Below, piece by piece: positions 59,520 through 64,000 of a stretch of 64,000 nt of DNA. Origin of the DNA: Verrucomicrobiales bacterium (GTDB taxonomy: Bacteria > Verrucomicrobiota > Verrucomicrobiia > Limisphaerales > J093). How positions within the stretch are numbered: the stretch's first letter is position 1; each line of letters opens with the position of its first letter. The position numbers and the translations under genes were made by a program. The notes beneath the pieces are model-generated. The model ran no database searches. It was not told the DNA's origin and saw only the letters and a list, made by a program, of their open reading frames with translations. The stretch is from positions 98,909 through 162,908 of the forward strand of contig JACKPW010000013.1 in assembly GCA_024233215.1 (NCBI GenBank). Reading direction: 5' to 3'.

Positions 59520-60551
59520 CTATGGCGCGATGGGGAGTTCATGGCGGCGCTGCTGTTCTTCGCGCTGGAAGATGGGACCGACTTCGACACGCACGTTGGG
59601 ACCGTCAGCCTTGGCGACGGCACAATCCGGCGCGGCGGGACCGGTCTTGCTGGGGTAGTAGGCACTGGCCCGTTTCAACGCCGCCGGTTGGCCGTTGATC
59701 CGGGGCCAGCCAAACGTGACGTTCACCTTCGGAATGCCCGAACGGGGGATCTTGGAGGTGCTGTAAACTTCCACGAAAGCGGAGTTCCTGGCCCAAAACG
59801 TGAAGTCGTCCCCCTCGAAACGCAGGCTGCCAACCGGGAACGTGGTTCCGCTGGCATCCCTGACCTGACAGGTGAACCAGGCATTCGTGCGGTTGGCGGC
59901 GATTTCGGTCTGGGCCTTGACGATCTGCCAGGTGTAGGGGCCCTTGGTCCAGGCAAACGGGCGCCGCACACTGGCGAACTCGCCCTCGTAACCGGCGCTC
60001 TCGACGAGGCAATCGGGGCCGGCCACCCGCACGTGATCCAGCCCGATGGGGGTGGTTTTGTCGCTGGACCAGCGGGAGAAGATGGCACCCTTGCCGGGAT
60101 GGACGCGGGTGTGGTTGGTCGCGTTGGCCCAGCCGTTGATGTTGGATTGGAGGCCGCCGTAGAACTGCTGGCCGTTCATTTTGCCGAGGCCGCACGGAGA
60201 GATGTAAAGGTTGTAGGAGTCGTGCACGTCGCGGTCGATGGTCACGTCCACGGCGAGCGAGTTGAAGTGTGGGGTGGGCTTCTCGAAATCCCACCAGATG
60301 TTGACCAAATGCCATGGCAGCTTCGGGAGCGTGACGCCGGCGGCCCGGGCCATTTCCTGGGGCGACGGTTGCGCGCAAGGATCCTCCGACGATGCTCCCG
60401 AGGCCAAGGTCCCGCCGAGTGCAGCCAAGAGCACTGCGGCGAGGCGAGGTGAGAAACGACACCCACGGGAGGATTCCGAGGCCTGAAGGCGCGTTTCGGG
60501 TGCCAGCGCGGCAACCGCGGGGGGGTCTTCTGCCGTTGCGAGCCAAGTCAT
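59520..60551 (-). CDS. Secreted protein, DUF3472-like
   Basis: A 343-residue protein. A hydrophobic stretch (about residues 35-52, LAAVLLAALGGTLASGAS) should act as a signal peptide, although the leader before it is long, so a later start is possible. The mature part includes 'FNSLAVDVTIDRDVHDSYNLYIS' and 'YGGLQSNINGWANAT', which resemble the DUF3472 beta-sandwich region. The C-terminal half reads as an Ig-like or lectin-like beta domain. It is not an enzyme with visible catalytic residues. It lies downstream of dinB in the leftward direction with about 150 bases between. Confidence 0.55.
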   Translation of the reverse strand: MTWLATAEDPPAVAALAPETRLQASESSRGCRFSPRLAAVLLAALGGTLASGASSEDPCAQPSPQEMARAAGVTLPKLPWHLVNIWWDFEKPTPHFNSLAVDVTIDRDVHDSYNLYISPCGLGKMNGQQFYGGLQSNINGWANATNHTRVHPGKGAIFSRWSSDKTTPIGLDHVRVAGPDCLVESAGYEGEFASVRRPFAWTKGPYTWQIVKAQTEIAANRTNAWFTCQVRDASGTTFPVGSLRFEGDDFTFWARNSAFVEVYSTSKIPRSGIPKVNVTFGWPRINGQPAALKRASAYYPSKTGPAAPDCAVAKADGPNVRVEVGPIFQREEQQRRHELPIAP

Positions 60552-60703
60552 TGGATTGCTCCTGCGGTCCCTCGTGCGGCGGGTAAATGGCGGCGGTCCA
60601 TGATGTTGATGGCCGGAAGGATAAGGACCGGGCACAGCCGAACAAGGCTTGAGTGCACGACGGAATCGAGGATTTTGCGACCGGTTCCCCGACGCCGCCC
60701 GGA

Positions 60704-61777
60704 TCAGAACAGCGGCAGCTGCCTGAGGGTCGGCTCGTAGAGGTTGCTGACGCCCAATCCGAGCAGGCGCAGCGGACGCGAGACCAGGTGTTCCCGGCCC
60801 AGCAGCCAGCAGCCTAGGCGGTAGATGTCCGCTGCCTCAGTGATGGGGTCTTCGACCGTGATCTGGCGGGACAAGGTGGTGAAGTCGCCATAACGGACCT
60901 TCACCTGGACGGTGTTGGCCCCCAGTCGGTGGCGCTTGAGCTTCGTCGCAATATCAGCCGCCTGTTCCTTCAAACACGCCCGGAGCACGCGGCGGTCCTC
61001 GGTGTCCTGCAGGAACGTCTCCTCGCCACTGATGCTCTTGATCTCCTCCCCCAGTTCCAGAGGCCGGTCGTCTTCGCCCAGGGCGAACTGCTTCAGCCGC
61101 GGTCCGAACGAGCCGACCAGGGCCCGCAGATCGCCCCCGTGATCCTGGAGGTCGCCGATGGTGCGGAGTTCAGCCCCATGCAGCACCTGTTCCGTCACCT
61201 TGCCCACGCCGTAAAGGGTCCGCACCGGCAGCGGTCGCAGAAACGCCACCTTCTCCGCCTCCGTGATCAGGGTAAGGCCGTCGGGCTTCTGATGGTCACT
61301 GGCGATCTTGGCGAGCAGCTTGTTCGCGGCGATGCCGATGGTGGCGGTGAGTCGTCGTTCGTCCGCGATGCGGTGCTTCAATTGCCGGGCAATCGGAACG
61401 GCGAGCCGCAGCGAGGCATCCGCGTCCGTTGCCTGGCAGGCCGAGGAAAAGTCCAGGCAGGCCTCGTCGATGGACACCGGTTCAACGACTGCTCCGGTCT
61501 CGGCGAGGATTCGCATGATTCCCCGAGATTCCTCCTTGTAGCGGTCCATGTGCGGACGGACGAAGACACCCTTGGGACAGAGCCGGCCGGCGGTGGCGCT
61601 GGGCATTGCCGACCGGACCCCAAAGGTGCGCGCCTCATAGCTGGCGGCACAAACCACGCCGCGTTGTGTGGGTGGCGCTCCCACAATGACCGGCTTGCCC
61701 CGCAGGGCCGGGTTCTCCCGCTGCTCGATGGACGCGTAGAAGGCATCCATGTCGAGATGGCAAATGACGCGGAACAT
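60704..61777 (-). CDS. dinB: DNA polymerase IV
   Basis: A 357-residue Y-family polymerase with the opening HLDMDAFYASIEQRENP (metal-binding Asp9 and Asp11), 'VRSAMPSATA', and the SIDEACLDF motif with the second acidic pair near residue 104-108. Finger, palm, thumb and little-finger parts are complete; the C-terminus lacks a clamp-binding QLxLF-type end except 'LRQLPLF', which is close to it. It makes error-prone bypass possible and is often carried by mobile elements. It is coupled to the XRE gene upstream, with a gap of 3 bases. Confidence 0.93.
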   Translation of the reverse strand: MFRVICHLDMDAFYASIEQRENPALRGKPVIVGAPPTQRGVVCAASYEARTFGVRSAMPSATAGRLCPKGVFVRPHMDRYKEESRGIMRILAETGAVVEPVSIDEACLDFSSACQATDADASLRLAVPIARQLKHRIADERRLTATIGIAANKLLAKIASDHQKPDGLTLITEAEKVAFLRPLPVRTLYGVGKVTEQVLHGAELRTIGDLQDHGGDLRALVGSFGPRLKQFALGEDDRPLELGEEIKSISGEETFLQDTEDRRVLRACLKEQAADIATKLKRHRLGANTVQVKVRYGDFTTLSRQITVEDPITEAADIYRLGCWLLGREHLVSRPLRLLGLGVSNLYEPTLRQLPLF

Positions 61778-61780
61778 CCC

Positions 61781-62014
61781 TCATTCCGCGCGCTTGAGAA
61801 CCTCCGACGGCTTGAGCTGAAGCACGGAGCAGAGGCGGAGGAAGGTGTCGAGGCTGGGGCCACGCAGGCCGCGCTCCAGGAAACTGATCATTGGCTGGGA
61901 AAGGCCGGCGGCGGCCGCCAGTCGGTGCATGGACAGTCCCTGCCGCTTGCGCTCCGCGATCAGGATCTGCAGCGCGCGCGCGCCGACCGCCTCCGCGTCC
62001 GTTTTCTTTGGCAC
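61781..62014 (-). CDS. XRE-family transcriptional regulator
   Basis: A 77-residue HTH protein: 'GLSMHRLAAAAGLSQPMISFLERGLRGPSLDTFLRLCSVLQL' is a standard lambda-repressor-like HTH. It precedes dinB, with which it is co-transcribed. A dyad AGATAA/TTATCT (62050-62070) in the divergent promoter region to its right is a probable binding site. It probably controls itself, dinB and the gene at 62074. Confidence 0.85.
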   Translation of the reverse strand: MPKKTDAEAVGARALQILIAERKRQGLSMHRLAAAAGLSQPMISFLERGLRGPSLDTFLRLCSVLQLKPSEVLKRAE

Positions 62015-62039
62015 GGGTCTTGATTACGCCAAAAGCCGG

Positions 62040-62070
62040 TTGACAGAATAGATAACGATAGTAATTATCT
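62040..62070 (+). promoter_or_regulatory. Promoter and XRE operator between divergent genes
   Basis: TTGACA (62040-62045) is followed after about 16-17 bases by TAATTA/AATTAT (62062-62068). A dyad AGATAA-(9)-TTATCT (62050-62055 and 62065-62070) overlaps the -10 box. Transcription would begin at or near the ATG at 62074, so the mRNA may be leaderless. The stretch is unusually A/T-rich for the region. Confidence 0.6.
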
Positions 62071-62073
62071 TTC

Positions 62074-62316
62074 ATGTTCAAACGTCGTCTTGGTCCTGAT
62101 CCTCACGCGCAGGGACAGCGCACGGTGGCCGTACAGGGGTGCCCCGACATCCTGGAGCTTGATTCCGGCGATTTCGCCGTCATCGGAGTCGACATGACGG
62201 AAACCGGCGCGGGGGCCTTGCCGCCAACGGTTTCCTGCGGTCCCGATGAACGCATCGTCCGGATTCCCCGGAAGACCCTCGTCTTGGCCAAGGGAGACAT
62301 CCCGAATCACGTCTGA
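62074..62316 (+). CDS. Small hypothetical protein, 80 aa
   Basis: Not recognised. A compact protein with a beta-rich core (CPDILELDSGDFAVIGVDMTETGAG), an 'ALPPTVSCGPDERIVRIPRKTLVLAK' end and no membrane segment. It is divergent from the XRE/dinB pair and shares its regulatory region, so it may belong to the same SOS-like or maintenance circuit. The promoter ahead of it is clear, which supports that it is real. Confidence 0.65.
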   Translation: MFKRRLGPDPHAQGQRTVAVQGCPDILELDSGDFAVIGVDMTETGAGALPPTVSCGPDERIVRIPRKTLVLAKGDIPNHV

Positions 62317-62359
62317 AGGGGGGTACCCTTCCACTCGGGAGCCGTGGTATGGTGGGCGG

Positions 62360-62875
62360 ATGGGAGGAATCGGGGCGTGGTTTGCCGGGCAGTGGTTTGA
62401 TTTCGTTCAGAGCGTGGGGATCGTGGCGGGCTTGGTGTTCACCGCGGTCACCCTGCGCCGGGAATCCCGCGAACGCCGTGCCGGTCACTTGGTTGATCTG
62501 ACCAAGCTGCACCGGCACTTCTGGCTGCAGGCGGGGCAGCGGTCGGAACTCGCCCGGTTGCTGGATCCGTCGGCGAGTCTTCGCGAAAAACCGGTCACTG
62601 CCGCCGAGCAACTGTTCGTCAACCTGCTCATCGTGCATCTCTCGACGGTCTGGGACTTGGTTCGCACGGGGAACGTGCTCAGCCGGGAGGCGGTCATGCG
62701 CGACGTGCGAACCTTCTTTTCCTTGCCGGTGCCCCGGGCGGTCTGGGAACAGACCAAGGCGGTTCGGGACGAGGAATTCGTGAGCTTCGTGGACTCCTGC
62801 CTGCCGCCGGTGGTCGAGGACGAGTGTTCGGAGCCCACCGAGGGTGGAGCGGTATCCGCAAGGGGAGGCGAGTAG
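62360..62875 (+). CDS. Membrane-anchored hypothetical protein, 171 aa
   Basis: A protein with one N-terminal membrane helix (WFDFVQSVGIVAGLVFTAV, about residues 12-31) followed by a helical cytoplasmic domain: 'RESRERRAGHLVDLTKLHRHFWLQ' and 'VMRDVRTFFSLPVPRAVWEQTK'. This resembles the DUF6082-like single-helix proteins. It lies 43 bases after the small gene at 62074 in the same direction, and converges on radC. No active residues are recognised. Confidence 0.6.
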   Translation: MGGIGAWFAGQWFDFVQSVGIVAGLVFTAVTLRRESRERRAGHLVDLTKLHRHFWLQAGQRSELARLLDPSASLREKPVTAAEQLFVNLLIVHLSTVWDLVRTGNVLSREAVMRDVRTFFSLPVPRAVWEQTKAVRDEEFVSFVDSCLPPVVEDECSEPTEGGAVSARGGE

Positions 62876-62947
62876 GAAGCACCGGAGAGTCGGAATGCAG
62901 GGCGGTGGGGCATCGGCCGGCCTTGAGCGACTTCCGGCGACCTTGGG

Positions 62948-63571
62948 TCAGGTGCTGAAGTAGCCGAGGGCGCGGAGCGAGACGAAGTCCTGAGGCCGGG
63001 CCGGTGTGGGCAGGCCGATGATGACGTGGTCCAGAAAGTCGATCCTCAGAACCTGGCCCGCCCGGATCAATTCACGGGTCACGCGGATGTCGGCTTCGCT
63101 GGGGTTGGGATCGCCGCTGGGATGATTATGAACACCGACCACCGCCGCGGCATTGGCGGTGATGGCCAGACGGAACACCTCCCGCGGATGCACGTGAACC
63201 GTGTCGAGGGTGCCGGTGGCGAGGCGCTTGATGCGGATTAACCGCCGGCGGGTATTGAGTAAGACCACGTGGAACTGCTCGGTGTCGAACGTGCGGCATT
63301 CGTCGCGCATCAGGGCGGCGATCCGGTCCGGCGAATCGAGGATGGGGCTCTCCGGAAAGCTCTCCTGAGACAGGCGCTGGGCAATCAGGAAGGCGGACCG
63401 GATGGCGGCGGCTTTCGACTTACCGATTCCCTTGTACTGCTGAAGGTCCTCAAAGGACGCATGGGCCAGGCTGGTCAGGGTGGGATGATCCTGCAGGATG
63501 AGTTCCGCGGCGGGTTTACCGGCAAACGAAGAGATTAATTCCGCATTCGAGGGATATTCCGCCGGGTTCAT
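62948..63571 (-). CDS. radC: RadC-like JAB-domain protein
   Basis: A 207-residue RadC. It has a helix-hairpin-helix near residues 46-57 (YKGIGKSKAAAI), then the JAMM metal site: a glutamate near residue 98 (DTEQFHVVLL), and HNHPSGDPNPS with His148 and His150 and Asp161. The ATG at 63571 has GGAG 9 bases upstream; an upstream GTG at 63586 is less likely. Mobile-element RadC proteins have no firmly known role but are common near replication and anti-restriction genes. It follows the paralogous small protein gene after about 36 bases. Confidence 0.9.
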   Translation of the reverse strand: MNPAEYPSNAELISSFAGKPAAELILQDHPTLTSLAHASFEDLQQYKGIGKSKAAAIRSAFLIAQRLSQESFPESPILDSPDRIAALMRDECRTFDTEQFHVVLLNTRRRLIRIKRLATGTLDTVHVHPREVFRLAITANAAAVVGVHNHPSGDPNPSEADIRVTRELIRAGQVLRIDFLDHVIIGLPTPARPQDFVSLRALGYFST

Positions 63572-63607
63572 CCCCACCGACTCCACAAAGCGCGACGGGG
63601 TGGGAAC

Positions 63608-63865
63608 CTACTGCTCGTGTCCCTGGGCCAGAATCCAACTGTGAGCCTGGTCGGCGACCTTCGCGAGGAGCAACAGATCGTCGCGGCCGAAGGACTCCGT
63701 GGATCTCCACTGGCCCTCGTCCTTGTAAAGGCGGCTGAACGTGGCGTTGTGACGCGGACCGTTGGCGGTGTCGTTGCGCCAGATGGCGGCCTTGATGGCA
63801 CCCAATCGGACCTCGTGAACCGGGCGTGGACGCTCGGGGGAAGTGTCATTTGCGATGGCAGGCAT
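63608..63865 (-). CDS. Small conserved mobile-element protein (paralog of 5187-5465)
   Basis: An 85-residue protein with core VHEVRLGAIKAAIWRNDT, RHNATFSRLYKD and SFGRDDLLLLAKVADQAHSWI, the same family as 5187-5465. A good ribosome-binding site (AGGAGG, 6 bases before the ATG) supports the start. It is followed by radC and preceded by a partial gene at the window end. The pairing with radC or with transfer genes suggests that the family belongs to conjugative elements. Confidence 0.8.
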   Translation of the reverse strand: MPAIANDTSPERPRPVHEVRLGAIKAAIWRNDTANGPRHNATFSRLYKDEGQWRSTESFGRDDLLLLAKVADQAHSWILAQGHEQ

Positions 63866-63889
63866 GATTTCCTCCTAAAAAGCGGGGGT

Positions 63890-64000
63890 TCAATAATCCT
63901 CGGGCAGCAGGATGGTGGTCGCCGATCGGTCGGACTCGGTGATCACCCAGAACTTGGTGCCGGTGTCGGAGCGATAGCTGGAAAACAGCCGGCCGCCTTG
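63890..64000 (-). CDS. 3' part of a small gene cut by the window end
   Basis: The last 36 codons read GGRLFSSYRSDTGTKFWVITES and ATTILLPEDY before TGA. The beta-rich ending is not recognised. It ends 24 bases before the next gene's start, so it is part of the same leftward operon. Confidence 0.55.
   Translation of the reverse strand, partial: QGGRLFSSYRSDTGTKFWVITESDRSATTILLPEDY

Noticed and set aside
1..64000. rRNA, tRNA or tmRNA genes
   Set aside because: None was recognised by eye. A covariance-model scan would be needed to exclude a tRNA used as an integration site.

Overview
The window is a GC-rich (roughly 60-65 %) piece of a conjugative plasmid or integrative conjugative element, most likely from the Verrucomicrobiota. 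That placement rests on the style of the secreted protein at the left edge, the ATG-A overlapped gene organisation and the families present. It is an inference from gene content; no rRNA or tRNA is present to confirm it.

Left part (about 1-24.5 kb): a secreted propeller-like surface protein is followed by a long leftward operon. In transcription order it encodes a VirB2-like pilin, a VirB3/VirB4 fusion ATPase, a glycine-zipper lipoprotein, TrbJ/VirB5-, TrbL/VirB6-, VirB8-, VirB9- and VirB10-like proteins and a coiled-coil lipoprotein. It then runs on into a small conserved protein, a phage-type N6-adenine methyltransferase, two unknowns and a radical SAM enzyme. Upstream of it, a sigma-70-like factor and a NACHT-HEAT NTPase face apart. 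A rightward mobilisation operon follows: a Clp-D2-type AAA+ ATPase, a VirD4-type coupling protein, a candidate oriT, a MobF relaxase-helicase and a small unknown.

Middle (24.5-38 kb): this is a plasmid-maintenance core made of an RHH regulator, a Rep-like protein, ParA and ParB. Five 22-bp iteron-like repeats lie inside the rep-like gene. Four copies of a GTTCGGACGTCCGAAC palindrome (parS candidates) are spread over 9 kb, two of them inside genes. An ArdC-type antirestriction protein, a membrane hydrolase-like protein, and a second MobF relaxase with its own coupling protein complete the region. A 133-bp direct repeat containing the start of the second coupling-protein gene brackets a 2-kb cargo gene.

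Right part (38-64 kb): a 4.5-kb transposon with recognisable imperfect terminal inverted repeats carries a zinc-ribbon protein, a DD(35)E integrase, an ExeA/TniB-like ATPase and a RepA-like ATPase with an altered P-loop. Next comes a leftward defence cassette, hsdR, SIR2-like, hsdM, rhuM, hsdS, Ymh and two PLD-like genes, ending in a truncated NERD protein fused to a scrap of an ADP-ribosylglycohydrolase gene. After it are a DUF433/PIN-like toxin-antitoxin pair, a pRiA4b ORF-3 family protein, a secreted protein, DinB, an XRE regulator with a visible operator, RadC, and a paralog of the small protein seen at 5.2 kb.

Together the genes describe a self-transmissible element with replication, partition, two mobilisation modules, most of one type IV secretion system, and large defence and anti-restriction cargo.
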